A DNA stretch of 64,000 bases from Angustibacter luteus (GTDB lineage: Bacteria > Actinomycetota > Actinomycetes > Actinomycetales > Angustibacteraceae), in NCBI RefSeq assembly GCF_039541115.1, contig NZ_BAABFP010000008.1, positions 124,001 to 188,000 of the forward strand, given 5' to 3'. Below the pieces are notes generated by a model. It did not search any database, had not been told where the DNA came from, and saw only the letters and a program-made list of their open reading frames with translations. The number at the start of each line of letters is the position of its first letter. Positions within the stretch are counted from its first letter, which is position 1. The translations under genes and the position numbers were made by a program. Shown piece after piece: positions 50,542 through 60,457 of the stretch.

Positions 50542-52602
50542 GTGCCTGCCGCTGATCCGGATCCCCTCGAAGCGGAGCGCGGCTACCTGGAGCGGGCCCG
50601 ATCGCAGCTCGCCCGGATGCGCGAGCGGACGCTGTCGCTGGAGGCGCAGGGCGGGGACCGGGTGTCCAGCGAGTTCCTGGCCGCCACGCTCTACCACCGG
50701 GCCGCGTCGTTGGCCGACGACCCGACGTCCACGCTGTTCTTCGGCCGGATCGACACCGACGCCGTACCCCCGGACCCCGAGGAGCGCTGGTACATCGGCC
50801 GCCGGCACGTGGCCGACGAGGCCGGCGACCCGGTGGTGATCGACTGGCGGGCGGACGTCTCGCGGGCCTTCTACCGGGCCAGCCGGGCCGAGCCGATGGG
50901 CGTGCGGCTGCGCCGCCGGTTCGGCGTGGACCACGGGCGGATCACGGCGTACGAGGACGAGCACCTCACCGACGCCGGCGAGACGGAGCAGCGCAGCCAG
51001 ATCCTGGCCGGCGAGATCGAGCGGCCGCGCGTCGGGCCGATGCGCGACATCGTCGCCACCATCCAGCCCGAGCAGGACGCGATCGTGCGCGCCGACGTGT
51101 CCACCACGGTCTGCGTGCAAGGAGCGCCGGGCACCGGCAAGACGGCGGTGGGGCTGCACCGGGCGGCCTGGCTGCTGTACGCCTACCGCGAGCGGCTGGC
51201 CCGCAGCGGCGTGCTGGTCGTCGGCCCGAACCGCGCCTTCCTCGAGCACGTCGGGTCGGTGCTCCCGGCGCTCGGCGAGATCGAGGTCGCGCACACCACG
51301 GCCGAGCAGCTGGTCGGCTCCGTGCCGGTGCGGGCGAGCGAGCCGGCCGCCCTGGCCACGTTGAAGGGCGACGCGCGGATGGCGGAGGTGCTGTCCCGCG
51401 CGGTGTGGGCCACGGTGCGCGAGCCGGACGACGCCCTCGTCGTGCCGCGCGGCTCGCGGCGCTGGCGGGTACCGGCGTACGAGGTGCGCGAGATCCTCAC
51501 CGAGCTGCGCACCCGAGGCGTGCGGTACTCGGCCGCCCGGGCCATGCTGTCGCACCGGCTGGCGCACGCCGTGCTGCTGCTGATGGAGGAGGCCGGCGAC
51601 TCACCGGACGACCGGGTGCAGGACGCGGTGGCCCGCTCACGCCCGGTGAAGGCGTACGTGGACGCCGTGTGGCCGGCCGTGGATGCACCCCGGCTGGTGA
51701 TGACCCTGCTGTCCGACCGGGACCTGCTGGCCGCGAGCGCCGACGGCATCCTGTCCGAGGCGGAGCAGGACCTGCTCGCCTGGCCGACGCCGGCCCGCGG
51801 CCCGCGGTCGGCGCCGTGGACGCCGGCCGATGCCGTGCTGGTCGACGAGGTCGAGGACGTGCTGACCCGCACCCCCTCCCTCGGCCACGTGGTGCTGGAC
51901 GAGGCGCAGGACCTGTCCCCCATGCAGCTGCGGGCCGTCGGACGACGGTGCTCCACGGGGTCGATGACCGTGCTCGGCGACATCGCGCAGGGCACGACGC
52001 CCTGGTCGACGCGCTCCTGGGCCGAGTCGTTGCGGCACCTGGGTCAGGACGGCGCGCACGTCGAGGAGCTGGTCCGCGGCTTCCGCGTGCCCTCGGCGGT
52101 CATCGACTTCGCGGCGCAGCTGCTGCCGTTCATGGCGCCCGGCCTGGCGGCGCCCGAGTCGGTCCGCGAGGACCCGGGCGTGCTCGAGCTGCGCGCGGTG
52201 GCCGCGGACGACGTCGTGCCCGCGACCGTCGAGGCGGCCCGGTCGGCGCTGGCGATCGAGGGGTCGGTCGGCGTCATCGTGGCGGACGCGGAGGTCGCCG
52301 CCGTGGCGCGGGCGTTCTCAACCGCGGGCCTCGAGCACCTGCGGCTGGGCCGCGACGACGAGCTGGACGGTGGCACGGCCGACCACGAGGACGGCGCGCA
52401 CCGGCTGCACCTGGTCCCGGCCACGGTCGCCAAGGGCCTGGAGTTCGACCGGGTCGTCGTCGTGGAACCGGCCGCGATCGCCGCCGCCGAGCCGGACGAG
52501 CGGACCGGCCTGCGCCGGCTGTACGTCGTCCTGACCCGTGCGGTGACCGGGCTCACCGTCGTCCACGCCGAGCCCCTGCCCGAAGCCCTCAGCCCCGGGT
52601 GA
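50542..52602 (+). CDS. HelD-like UvrD-family ATPase
   Basis: A 686-residue superfamily 1 ATPase resembling HelD/HelR, proteins that release stalled RNA polymerase. An N-terminal helical part (EAERGYLERARSQLARMRER) is followed by YIGRRHVADEAGDPVVIDWR, a HelD hallmark. Walker A is QGAPGTGKTAVGLHRAAWLL (GAPGTGKT at 194-201), VVLDEAQDLSPMQ is motif II, GDIAQGTTPWSTRSW motif III, LRRLYVVLTRAVTGL motif VI. Its known relatives include a rifampicin-related polymerase rescuer, but no rifamycin-associated element is visible upstream. TAAGGT 8 bases before the GTG may be the -10. Confidence 0.85.
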   Translation: MPAADPDPLEAERGYLERARSQLARMRERTLSLEAQGGDRVSSEFLAATLYHRAASLADDPTSTLFFGRIDTDAVPPDPEERWYIGRRHVADEAGDPVVIDWRADVSRAFYRASRAEPMGVRLRRRFGVDHGRITAYEDEHLTDAGETEQRSQILAGEIERPRVGPMRDIVATIQPEQDAIVRADVSTTVCVQGAPGTGKTAVGLHRAAWLLYAYRERLARSGVLVVGPNRAFLEHVGSVLPALGEIEVAHTTAEQLVGSVPVRASEPAALATLKGDARMAEVLSRAVWATVREPDDALVVPRGSRRWRVPAYEVREILTELRTRGVRYSAARAMLSHRLAHAVLLLMEEAGDSPDDRVQDAVARSRPVKAYVDAVWPAVDAPRLVMTLLSDRDLLAASADGILSEAEQDLLAWPTPARGPRSAPWTPADAVLVDEVEDVLTRTPSLGHVVLDEAQDLSPMQLRAVGRRCSTGSMTVLGDIAQGTTPWSTRSWAESLRHLGQDGAHVEELVRGFRVPSAVIDFAAQLLPFMAPGLAAPESVREDPGVLELRAVAADDVVPATVEAARSALAIEGSVGVIVADAEVAAVARAFSTAGLEHLRLGRDDELDGGTADHEDGAHRLHLVPATVAKGLEFDRVVVVEPAAIAAAEPDERTGLRRLYVVLTRAVTGLTVVHAEPLPEALSPG

Positions 52603-53332
52603 CCGCCCAGACGATGATGGCGACCACCACGAGGCCACCGACCCAGGGCCCGTAGCGCTTGAGCAGGACCGGGCCGACGACGCTGCCCAGGTTGACCTCG
52701 GCCGGCTCCGCGGGTGGCCCCGGCGGGATCGCCACCGGCGGCGGGACGGCGGCCTCCACCGGCGGCGCGGAGGCCACCGGCTCGCCCGTAGCGTCCGAAG
52801 GCATCTCACCTGTGGGTGCGATCGGTTCGGACCCGGTGGGTTCGGACGCCGTAGGTTCGGACGCTGTGGGTACGTCGGCGGCGGCGGCGGGCTCGGCGAG
52901 GCGGGTGGACAGGCACAGCGCGAACTGGTCGAGCAGCTTGCCACCGACGTCCTGGATGACGCCGCGGCCGAACTGGGCCGGGCGCCCGGTGATCTTCAGC
53001 TCGGTGTCGACGACGACCTTGGTGCCGGCGGCGTCGGGCTCCAGGTGCGCCCTGATGGTCGCGCCCGCCGTCCCGTTGCCGCGCTTGTCCTTGCCCTGCG
53101 CCTCGATGACGGCGCTGTACGTCGCGTCGTCCCGGGAGACCCAGGTGCCCTTGCCGGCGTACTGCAGGGCGATCGGGCCGAGCTTGACCTTGGCCGTGCC
53201 CTCGAAGTCGTCACCGTCCACCGAGGTGATCACGGCGCCGGGCAGGCAGGGCGCGATCCGCTCGATGTCGGTGAACGCCGCCCACGCCTCGTCGATCCCG
53301 ATGGGCACGGTGAACGTGTGCTGCAGCTCCAT
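52589..53332 (-). CDS. CoxG-like SRPBCC protein with C-terminal membrane helix
   Basis: A 247-residue protein. Residues 1-150 are a CoxG-type START-like domain: LQHTFTVPIGIDEAWAAFTD, RIAPCLPGAVITSVDGDDFE and LDQFALCLSTRL. A Pro/Ala/Ser-rich linker with repeated SEPTASEPTGSEP leads to one transmembrane helix (PWVGGLVVVAIIVWAVTRG). CoxG anchors CO dehydrogenase-type enzymes to the membrane in characterised organisms. It is last in the CoxS-L-M-G string, 9 bases after CoxM, and overlaps the HelD-like gene by 14 bases tail to tail. Confidence 0.85.
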   Translation of the reverse strand: MELQHTFTVPIGIDEAWAAFTDIERIAPCLPGAVITSVDGDDFEGTAKVKLGPIALQYAGKGTWVSRDDATYSAVIEAQGKDKRGNGTAGATIRAHLEPDAAGTKVVVDTELKITGRPAQFGRGVIQDVGGKLLDQFALCLSTRLAEPAAAADVPTASEPTASEPTGSEPIAPTGEMPSDATGEPVASAPPVEAAVPPPVAIPPGPPAEPAEVNLGSVVGPVLLKRYGPWVGGLVVVAIIVWAVTRG

Positions 53333-53341
53333 CCGAGAGCC

Positions 53342-54208
53342 TCAGGCCCCGGCGGCGCTGAGCACGGCGCGGCCGGTCAGCACCCCCGCGAGGTGACGTC
53401 GGTAGTCGGCGTCGGCGTTCGCGTCCGTGGGCGGGGTGGTCCCGTCACCGGCCGCCGCGCACGCCACCCGCACCGCGTCGGACGTCGCCCGCTGGCCGAC
53501 CAGCGCGGCCTCGACCCCGGTGGCCCGCACCGGCACCGAGCCCATGTTGGTCAGCCCGACGCGGGCCTCGGCGATCGTGCCGCCCTCGACCTTCAGCGCC
53601 ACGGCCGCCCCGACCATCGCCCAGGCGTGCGAGATCCGGTTGAACTTCTCGTAGCAGGCACCCCAGCCGGTGTACTTCGGCACCCGGACCTGGACGAGCA
53701 GCTCGCCCTCGCCGACGGCGGTGGTGAACAGGTCCTGGAAGAAGTCGGCCGCGGCCACGGTGCGCCGCTCGCCGCCGGCCCCGGCGATGACCATCTCCGC
53801 GCCCAGCGCGAGCGTCGGGGCCGGCAGGTCACCAGCCGGGTCGGCGTGCACCAGCGCGCCGCCGAAGGTGCCGCGGTGCCGCACCTGCGGGTCGGCCACC
53901 GTCTCGGTGGCCAGGGCGAGCAGCAGCGCGTGCTGGCGGACCAGCTCGTGCCGCAGCACCGTGTCGTGGGTCGCCATGGCGCCGATGACGAGGGCGTCGC
54001 CGTCGTCGCGGACGTCGGCCAGGTCGCCGATCCGGCCGAGGTCGACGATGACCTCGGGCGCCGCGAGCCGCAGCCGCAGCACCGGTATCAGGCTCTGCCC
54101 ACCGCCCATGACCTTGACGTCCTTGCCGTCGGCCGCGGCGGCAGCGAGCAGCTGCAGCGCCTCGTCCACGGAGGTCGGCGCGTGGTAGTCGAACGCCGCG
54201 GGGATCAT
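53342..54208 (-). CDS. FAD-binding medium subunit of a molybdenum hydroxylase (CoxM-like)
   Basis: A 288-residue subunit that carries FAD between the iron-sulfur clusters and the external acceptor. FAD motifs are VMGGGQSLIPVLRLRLAAP and RHRGTFGGALVHADPAGDLP, the classical AGGxS/TxGG positions. VKVKFNRISHAWAMVGAAVA-like (YEKFNRISHAWAMVGAAVAL) and the C-terminal LTNMGSVPVRATGVEAAL follow the CoxM/CutM family. ATG 54208 overlaps the CoxL stop by 4 bases. It is normal in length for the family. Confidence 0.9.
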   Translation of the reverse strand: MIPAAFDYHAPTSVDEALQLLAAAAADGKDVKVMGGGQSLIPVLRLRLAAPEVIVDLGRIGDLADVRDDGDALVIGAMATHDTVLRHELVRQHALLLALATETVADPQVRHRGTFGGALVHADPAGDLPAPTLALGAEMVIAGAGGERRTVAAADFFQDLFTTAVGEGELLVQVRVPKYTGWGACYEKFNRISHAWAMVGAAVALKVEGGTIAEARVGLTNMGSVPVRATGVEAALVGQRATSDAVRVACAAAGDGTTPPTDANADADYRRHLAGVLTGRAVLSAAGA

Positions 54209-56706
54209 GCCGGGCTCCCTTCGTCGGAGCCCTCGGCTCGGGTGGGCGACGGTTCGACCCCGCCGGACTGCGCGGGCTCCTCCCAGTGCGGCACGGCCGC
54301 AGCGGCCTCGCCGGCGGCACCGGCGGCACCGTCCCGCAGCGCCCGCCAGACACGCTGCGGGGACAGCGGCATCTCGATGTCGGACACCCCGAGGTGCCGG
54401 ACGGCGTCCAGCACCGCGTTGACCACGGCCGGCGTCGAGGCGATGGTGCCGGCCTCGCCGACCCCCTTGACGCCCAACGGGTTCGTGGTGGACGGCGTCG
54501 TCGTCCGGTCCGTGGTGAAGTGCGGCAGGTCGACCGCGGTGGGCAGCAGGTAGTCCACGAACGTCGCCGTGGTCAGCGTGCCCTGGTCGTCGTGCACGGC
54601 CTCCTCGTAGAGCGCCTGCGCGATGCCCTGGGCGAGCCCGCCGTGCACCTGGCCCTCGACGATCAGCGGGTTGATCACCTCGCCGATGTCGTCCACGCAC
54701 ACGTACGAGCGCAGCTTCACCGCACCGGTCTCGGTGTCCACCTCGGCGGCGCACAGGTGCGTGCCGTGCGGGTAGGAGAAGTTCTCCGGGTCGAAGGTCG
54801 CGTCGGAGTCCAGGGTCGGCTCCACGCCGTCCGGCAGGTTGTGGCCCTGGAAGACGGCGAACGCGAGCTCGCCCATCGAGACGCCCTGGTCGGTGCCGCG
54901 CACGCTGAACCTGCCGCCGGTGAACTCCAGGTCGTCCTCACTGGCCTCGAGCAGGTGCGCCGCGATGGGCCGCGCCTTCTCGATCACCTTGTCGGCGGCG
55001 TTCACGATGGCGATGCCGCCGACCACCAGCGAGCGCGAGCCGTAGGTGTCCAGGCCCTTGTGCGAGATCTGGGTGTCGCCGTGCAGCACCTCGACGTCCT
55101 CGAAGGCGACGCCGAGCCGGTCGGCGACGATCTGGCTGAAGGCCGTCTCGTGGCCCTGCCCGTGCGCGCTGGCGCCGGTCAGCACCTCGACCTTGCCCGT
55201 GGGCAGCATTCGGATGGACGCCGACTCCCAGCCGCCGCCGACGTAGCTGAGCGCACCCAGCACCCGGGACGGCGCGAGCCCGCACATCTCGGTGAAGGTG
55301 GAGATCCCCAGCCCGAGCTGGACGGCGTCCCCGCTGTCCCGGCGCTGCTGCTGCTCGGCACGCAGCGCGTCGTAGCCGAACAGCTCCTTGGCCTTCTCGG
55401 TGGCCGCCTCGTAGTTGCCGGAGTCGTACTCCAGCCCGGCGACCGTGGTGAACGGGAACTCCTCGTGCTTGATCCAGTTCTGCTCGCGCACCTCGAGCGG
55501 GTCGCGGCCCAGCTCGGCGGCGAGCTCGTCCATCATCCGCTCGATGCCGAAGGTGGCCTCGGGCCGGCCGGCGCCGCGGTAGGCGTCCGTCCAGGTCTTG
55601 TTGGTGAACACGTTCGTGCAGGTGAACCGGTACGCCGGGAACTTGTAGATGGCGGTGAACATGAAGGCGCCCAGGATCGGCACGCCCGAGGTGACCAGGC
55701 CCAGGTAGGCGCCCATGTCGGCCAGCAGGTCGACCTTGAAGCCGGTGACCGTGCCGTCCTTGGTGGCGGACAGCGTGAGCCGCTGGATCTGGTCGCGCCC
55801 GTGGTGCGCGGTCAGGATCGACTCGGTGCGGGTCTCGGTGCTCTTGCACGGCTTGCCGAGCCGGCGGGCGACCAGGAAGGTGATCAGCTCCTCCGGCGTG
55901 AACTGGAGCTTGCCACCGAACCCGCCGCCGACGTCCGGCGCGATGACCCGGATCTTGGACTCCGGGACGCCGGTGCCGAGCGCCAGGAAGATCCGAACGA
56001 AGTGCGGCACCTGGGTCGCGCTCCACACGGTGATCTGCTCACCGGTCGGGTCGACGACGACCGAGCGCGGCTCCATGAACGCCGGCACGAGCCGCTGCTG
56101 GCGGAACTGGCGCTCGATCACCACGCCGTTGAGCCGCGCGTCGGAGATGGCGGCGTCGACGTCGGTGCCCGTGCCGGCCTCGGCCGAGTCGAAGACCCAG
56201 ACGGCGCTGACGTTGCTGTCCAGCGAGGGGTGGGCCAGGGCGGCGCCGTCCTCGACGGCGGCCGCCATGTCCAGCACGACGGGCAGCTCGTCGTAGTCGA
56301 CGTCCACCAGCTCGGCGGCGTCCCGGGCCTCGCGCAGCGTCCGCGCCGCCACGACCGCGACGGCCTCGCCGGCGAACGCGACGTGGTCGACGGCGAGCGC
56401 CGGGTGCCGCGGGGCCTTCATGTCCGGGGTGATCGGCCACGCGTTGGGCAGGCCGCCCTGCTCGGCGTCCAGGTCGGCGCCGGTGTAGACGGCCACGACG
56501 CCGGACGACGCCAGCGCCGCACTCGTGTCGATCGAGGTGATCGTGGCGTGCGCGAAGGGGCTGCGCACGTAGGCCAGGTGCAGCATGCCGGGCAGCGTGA
56601 TGTTGTCCGTCCAGCGGGTGCGGCCGGTGATCAGCCGCTGGTCCTCCTTGCGGCGGCGGGCCCGGCCGACCTCCGCGGTGGCGGTCGGGTCGTCGACGGC
56701 GGTCAC
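54205..56706 (-). CDS. Molybdopterin-binding large subunit, form II CO-dehydrogenase type
   Basis: An 833-residue catalytic subunit of the xanthine oxidase superfamily. Landmarks: [86 protein letters not shown] and the active-site region [13 protein letters not shown], whose Glu is the expected base. The signature loop is AYRGAGR (about 373-379). True CO dehydrogenases (form I) have AYxCSFR, so this is form II, whose substrate is often unproven. GTG 56706 overlaps the CoxS stop (GTGA). Expected to work in the cytoplasm with the CoxM and CoxS subunits. Confidence 0.92.
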   Translation of the reverse strand: MTAVDDPTATAEVGRARRRKEDQRLITGRTRWTDNITLPGMLHLAYVRSPFAHATITSIDTSAALASSGVVAVYTGADLDAEQGGLPNAWPITPDMKAPRHPALAVDHVAFAGEAVAVVAARTLREARDAAELVDVDYDELPVVLDMAAAVEDGAALAHPSLDSNVSAVWVFDSAEAGTGTDVDAAISDARLNGVVIERQFRQQRLVPAFMEPRSVVVDPTGEQITVWSATQVPHFVRIFLALGTGVPESKIRVIAPDVGGGFGGKLQFTPEELITFLVARRLGKPCKSTETRTESILTAHHGRDQIQRLTLSATKDGTVTGFKVDLLADMGAYLGLVTSGVPILGAFMFTAIYKFPAYRFTCTNVFTNKTWTDAYRGAGRPEATFGIERMMDELAAELGRDPLEVREQNWIKHEEFPFTTVAGLEYDSGNYEAATEKAKELFGYDALRAEQQQRRDSGDAVQLGLGISTFTEMCGLAPSRVLGALSYVGGGWESASIRMLPTGKVEVLTGASAHGQGHETAFSQIVADRLGVAFEDVEVLHGDTQISHKGLDTYGSRSLVVGGIAIVNAADKVIEKARPIAAHLLEASEDDLEFTGGRFSVRGTDQGVSMGELAFAVFQGHNLPDGVEPTLDSDATFDPENFSYPHGTHLCAAEVDTETGAVKLRSYVCVDDIGEVINPLIVEGQVHGGLAQGIAQALYEEAVHDDQGTLTTATFVDYLLPTAVDLPHFTTDRTTTPSTTNPLGVKGVGEAGTIASTPAVVNAVLDAVRHLGVSDIEMPLSPQRVWRALRDGAAGAAGEAAAAVPHWEEPAQSGGVEPSPTRAEGSDEGSPA

Positions 56707-57170
56707 CGCGCACCGGCCTTCGACGCGGCCTGCACCGCGGCCACGATGTTCTGGTAGCCGGTGCACCGGCACAGGTTGCCCTCGAGCCCCTCGCGGACCT
56801 CGTCCTCCGACGGGTCCGGGTTGTCGTTGAGCAGCGCGCAGGCCGACATGATCATGCCGGGGGTGCAGTAGCCGCACTGCAGGGCGTGGTGCTCGTGGAA
56901 GGCGGCCTGCATCGGGTGCAGCTCACCGTCGGTGGCCAGCCCCTCGATGGTGGTGACCTCGTGCCCGTCGGCCTGGACGGCGAGCACCGTGCAGGACTTC
57001 ACGCTCACCCCGTCCAGGTGCACGGTGCAGGCGCCGCAGTTGCTGGTGTCGCACCCGATCACGGTGCCGGTCTTGCCGAGGTTCTCGCGCAGGTGCTGCA
57101 CGAGGAGCAGTCGGGGCTCGACGTCGTCGCTGTACTGGACTCCGTCGACGGTGACGGTGACACGGGTCAT
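56703..57170 (-). CDS. [2Fe-2S] small subunit of a molybdenum hydroxylase (CoxS-like)
   Basis: A 155-residue subunit with two [2Fe-2S] clusters. The N-terminal plant-ferredoxin-like cluster is bound by [16 protein letters not shown] and a following SCTVLAVQ; the C-terminal cluster by [12 protein letters not shown] and [12 protein letters not shown]. It shuttles electrons from the molybdenum site to FAD. GGAGG is 4 bases before the ATG. It is the first gene of the enzyme operon, preceded by a 123-base gap from the maturation genes, where TTGTGC and TTGGAT 17 bases apart could be a weak promoter. Confidence 0.93.
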   Translation of the reverse strand: MTRVTVTVDGVQYSDDVEPRLLLVQHLRENLGKTGTVIGCDTSNCGACTVHLDGVSVKSCTVLAVQADGHEVTTIEGLATDGELHPMQAAFHEHHALQCGYCTPGMIMSACALLNDNPDPSEDEVREGLEGNLCRCTGYQNIVAAVQAASKAGAR

Positions 57171-57293
57171 GCGGCCTCCACGGATGCGGTGCGCGAAGGT
57201 CCACCCGAGAGGTGCGCGAGCAGAACACGACGCTGTGGCTCGATGGCCTCATCCAATGCCGTTGAGAGCGCAAGCACAAGGGGAACGGCGCGT

Positions 57294-58076
57294 TTAGGCC
57301 GCAGATCGCAGTGGCAGCAGGCTCTGCATCGCCCGGACCTGCTCCGCGTCCTTCGGGTCCACGACGACGTGGTCGACCCCGTCCAGCAGGTGCTGCTGGC
57401 AGGTGGCCAGCGGCGCGGCCCCGGCGCGCGGCCAGACCGGCAGCGGGTCCGTGCCCAGGGCGCGCAGCCCCGTCCGGTGCGCCGCGAGCACCAGGTCGTT
57501 CGGTCCGCCCCGGCCCGCGCACGCCCAGCAGGGCAGCTGGACGACGGCGAGCCGGTGGTCCCCGCGCACCGCCCGGGCCAGTTCCACCCAGCGCTGCAGC
57601 AGCCGCGCGCCGGCCGCCTGGGACGTGCCGATCCGCACGCCGTAGCAGCCGAGCTCACCGCGGTCGCCCAGCAGCTCGCAGGTGGCGAAGGCAGCCGTCA
57701 GGGCCTGCTCGACGGCGGCCTGGTCGACCGCCGCCTGCTCGGGGTCCGGCGCCGCGTCCGCCATCAGCAGCCTGGTCGGGTCGAGCACCAGGACGTCGAG
57801 CCGGTCCCGCCGCAGCCGGGACGCCGCGACCCGGACCCGCCGCACCACCGCGTGCGGGTCCAGCTCGCCGGTGCTCGCCACGACGGCCACGTCGTCGAGT
57901 CGGCGGGACAGCACCCGCCCGACTGCGGTCTCGGCCTGCTCGGGAGCGGGCCCCGCGACGTCCACGAGGGAGCACCCGCGGTCCAGCGCGATGGCCAGGG
58001 TGCGCTCCTCGTCGTCGGCCCCCGTCCAGCGACGGGTGCCGAACCCGATGGCCGATGCCTGCGCGAGCTCGAGCAC
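57294..58076 (-). CDS. Degenerate aldo-keto-reductase-like protein
   Basis: A 260-residue protein with an AKR-like opening, AIGFGTRRWTGADDEERTLA followed by IALDRGCSLVDVAG and VGRVLSRRLDDVAVVASTGE. In real AKRs the segment reads D-x-A-x-x-Y and a Lys follows the second motif; here VDVAGPAPEQ and ASTGEL lack both the catalytic Tyr and Lys. It is therefore probably not a reductase, though the TIM-barrel core may persist. Located between XdhC and the enzyme operon, it may be an accessory protein. GTG 58076 is preferred (AGGGGA 6 bases upstream) over GTG 58082. Confidence 0.6.
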   Translation of the reverse strand: MLELAQASAIGFGTRRWTGADDEERTLAIALDRGCSLVDVAGPAPEQAETAVGRVLSRRLDDVAVVASTGELDPHAVVRRVRVAASRLRRDRLDVLVLDPTRLLMADAAPDPEQAAVDQAAVEQALTAAFATCELLGDRGELGCYGVRIGTSQAAGARLLQRWVELARAVRGDHRLAVVQLPCWACAGRGGPNDLVLAAHRTGLRALGTDPLPVWPRAGAAPLATCQQHLLDGVDHVVVDPKDAEQVRAMQSLLPLRSAA

Positions 58077-58121
58077 GATCACTCCCCTGCCACGTGGTGG
58101 CCGCCGGACGCGGCCACTCGG

Positions 58122-59312
58122 TCAGGAAGAGCCCGCGGTGGCTTCTGGTGATACGTCCGGTGATACGTCCGGTGATGCGTGTGGTGCCACGTGGTGGATC
58201 GGCCCGGCGAGCTCGACGAGCCGACTGCCGCGACCGCCCCAGCGCAGCTGGACGATCTCCGCCGCGATCGAGATCGCCGTCTCCTCCGGGGTGCGGGCGC
58301 CGAGGTCCAGCCCGATCGGCGAGCTCAGCCGCGCCAGCGCGGCGGCACTCACCCCGGCCTCCTGCAGCCGCTTGACCCGGTCGTCGTGGGTCCGCCGCGA
58401 CCCCATCGCACCGACGTAGGCGACGTCCAGCTCGAGCGCGACCTCCAGCAGCGGCACGTCGAACTTCGGGTCGTGGGTGAGCACGGCGAGCACCGCGCGC
58501 TCGTCGACCCGCCCGGCGTCCGCCTCGGCTCGCAGGTACTGGTGCGGCCAGCGCACGACGACCTCGTCGGCCTCCGGGAACCGCGTCGCGGTAGCGAACA
58601 CGGGCCGGGCGTCGCAGACGGTCACGTGGTAGCCGAGGAACGAGCCCACCCGGGCCACCGCGGCGGCGAAGTCGATCGCCCCGAACACCAGCATCCGCGG
58701 CTTCGGCGCGTACGACGCGACGAACACCCGCATCCCCTCGCCGCGCCGCTCGCCGTCCGGACCGTACGTCAGCGTCTCGGTGCGGCCGGCGGCCAGCAGA
58801 CCGCGCGCGTCGTCCGCGACGGCGTCGGTGGCGCGCTCGGAGACCAGCCGGCCGACCGTCGGCTCGGAGTCGTCGTCGGGGTGCACGACGAGCCGGCTGC
58901 CGACCAGCGCCGGGTCCGGGTGCTCGATGACGGTGCACACCGCGACGGGGCGACCGGCCCGGACGTCGTCCGCGACCTGACCCAGCTCGGGAAAGGTCAG
59001 CGGGTCGACCCGCTGCACCAGGACGTCCAGGATGCCGCCGCAGGTCAGGCCGACCGCGAAGGCGTCGTCGTCGCTGACCCCGTAGCGCTGCAGGACCGGC
59101 ACGCCGTCGGCGATGACCTGCTGGCCGAGCTCGTAGACGGCGCCCTCGACGCAGCCGCCGCTCACGCTGCCGACGGCCTCGCCGTCCGGACCGACCAGCA
59201 TCGAGGCGCCAGCGGGGCGCGGCGCCGACTGCCAGGTCGCGACGACCGTGGCCATCGCGGACGGTTTGCCGTCCCGCCACCAGCCGAGCAGCTCGTCCAG
59301 GACCTCACGCAC
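58122..59312 (-). CDS. XdhC/CoxI-family molybdenum cofactor maturation protein
   Basis: A 396-residue protein. XdhC-family proteins bind molybdenum cofactor and help its sulfuration and insertion into xanthine dehydrogenase-type enzymes. SAPRPAGASMLVGPDGEAVG, SVSGGCVEGAVYELG and GLTCGGILDVLVQRV match the XdhC/CoxI domain, and the Rossmann part contains MLVFGAIDFAAAVARVGSFL, THDPKFDVPLLEVAL and YVGAMGSRRTHDDR. The tail has three DVSP/DVSP repeats from 12-base DNA repeats. GGAGG lies 9 bases before GTG 59312; its start overlaps the VWA gene by 8 bases. Confidence 0.9.
   Translation of the reverse strand: MREVLDELLGWWRDGKPSAMATVVATWQSAPRPAGASMLVGPDGEAVGSVSGGCVEGAVYELGQQVIADGVPVLQRYGVSDDDAFAVGLTCGGILDVLVQRVDPLTFPELGQVADDVRAGRPVAVCTVIEHPDPALVGSRLVVHPDDDSEPTVGRLVSERATDAVADDARGLLAAGRTETLTYGPDGERRGEGMRVFVASYAPKPRMLVFGAIDFAAAVARVGSFLGYHVTVCDARPVFATATRFPEADEVVVRWPHQYLRAEADAGRVDERAVLAVLTHDPKFDVPLLEVALELDVAYVGAMGSRRTHDDRVKRLQEAGVSAAALARLSSPIGLDLGARTPEETAISIAAEIVQLRWGGRGSRLVELAGPIHHVAPHASPDVSPDVSPEATAGSS
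58147..58182. repeat. 12-base tandem repeat in the XdhC 3' end
   Basis: Two perfect copies of GGTGATACGTCC (58147-58158, 58159-58170) and a third with changes (58171-58182) encode the repeated Ser-Pro-Asp-Val of the XdhC tail. The unit is a multiple of three, so length changes stay in frame. Confidence 0.7.
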
Positions 59313-60456
59313 CCGCGACCACCTCCATGAGCCGGGCGTACGACGCCACCGAGTGCCCCGCCACGAAGTCGTCAACGTACGGCAGCACCGCAGCCATCCC
59401 GCCCTGCACGGGTTGGTAGCCCTCCTTGCCGCGGTGCGGGTTCACCCAGACCAGCCGGTGAGCCAGCCGGTGCAGCTGGTGGACCTGCTCGCCGAGCTGC
59501 GCGGGGTCGCCGCGCTCCCAGCCGTCGGAGCAGATCACGACGACCGCCCCGCGCGCCACCCCCCGACGTCCCCAGCGCTCCACGAACGCGGCGAGCGTCT
59601 CGCCGAGCCGGGTGCCGCCGGACCAGTCCGGCACCTGCTCGCCGGCCGCCCGCAGCGCCCGCTCGACGTCGCGGTGGGCGAACGACGGCGTGACCCGGGT
59701 CAGCCGGGTGCCGACCGTGAACACCTCGACGCGCGAGCGCCCCTGCCCAACTCCGGCCCGGACCTGGGCGTGCGCGAGCCGCAGCAGCACGTCGGCGTAG
59801 GGCGCCATCGAGCCGGACACGTCGACGAGCCAGACCACCCGGCGCGGACGGCGCCCGGCGCGCCGATAGCGCAGCGGGCCGGGCTCGCCGCCACGGCGCA
59901 GCTCCTCGCGCAGGGTGCGGCGGACGTCGAGCTCGCCGCGGGCTGAGGACCGCCGCCGGGCGGAGCGCCGGCTCGGCATCTGGACGTCGAGCTCGGCGAG
60001 GAGCCGGCGCATCTGGGCGCGGCCGCCCTCGTCGAGGTCGGCGACGTCGCGGTGCCGCAGCACCTCGGTGGCGCTGGCCGCGGCGCGCACCGGGTCGTCG
60101 TCCAGGTCCTCGGGGTCGCCGGAGCGACCCGAGTCGCTCTCCAGCGACGCCATGGTGGACGGCGGCAGCGGGGTCGGCGCGTCGGCGCCGCGGGGGCGAG
60201 GGCGACGTCCGCCGAACCAGTCGTCGAAGGCCAGGTCGTACAGCCGCAGATGGTCCGGGTCACCGCACAAGGTGGCCCGCCCGGCCCAGTAGACGCCCGC
60301 CCGGTCCGCCGCGCCGACCTCGGCGGCCGCGGTCAGGAACGCCGTCGTCCGGTCCGGGGTGACCGGGACGCCGGCCGCGCGCAGCGTGCGGGCGAACCCC
60401 GCCAGCACGGTCGCGACATCAGGCGTGGCGACGTCGGGCACCGCGACGTCAGGCAT
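59305..60456 (-). CDS. VWA-domain CoxE-like protein
   Basis: A 383-residue protein whose C-terminal half is a von Willebrand A domain: VWLVDVSGSMAPYADVLLRL carries the MIDAS DxSxS, GTRLGETLAAFVERWGRRGV the following Thr, and VVICSDGWERGDPAQLG the Asp. The N-terminal half contains DRTTAFLTAAAEVGAADRAG typical of CoxE. MoxR ATPase and CoxE partners mature CO dehydrogenase-type enzymes in characterised systems. ATG 60456 starts 1 base after the MoxR stop; a TTG at 60468 would overlap it. The N-terminus has repeated PDVA units. Confidence 0.88.
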   Translation of the reverse strand: MPDVAVPDVATPDVATVLAGFARTLRAAGVPVTPDRTTAFLTAAAEVGAADRAGVYWAGRATLCGDPDHLRLYDLAFDDWFGGRRPRPRGADAPTPLPPSTMASLESDSGRSGDPEDLDDDPVRAAASATEVLRHRDVADLDEGGRAQMRRLLAELDVQMPSRRSARRRSSARGELDVRRTLREELRRGGEPGPLRYRRAGRRPRRVVWLVDVSGSMAPYADVLLRLAHAQVRAGVGQGRSRVEVFTVGTRLTRVTPSFAHRDVERALRAAGEQVPDWSGGTRLGETLAAFVERWGRRGVARGAVVVICSDGWERGDPAQLGEQVHQLHRLAHRLVWVNPHRGKEGYQPVQGGMAAVLPYVDDFVAGHSVASYARLMEVVAGA

Positions 60457-60457
60457 G

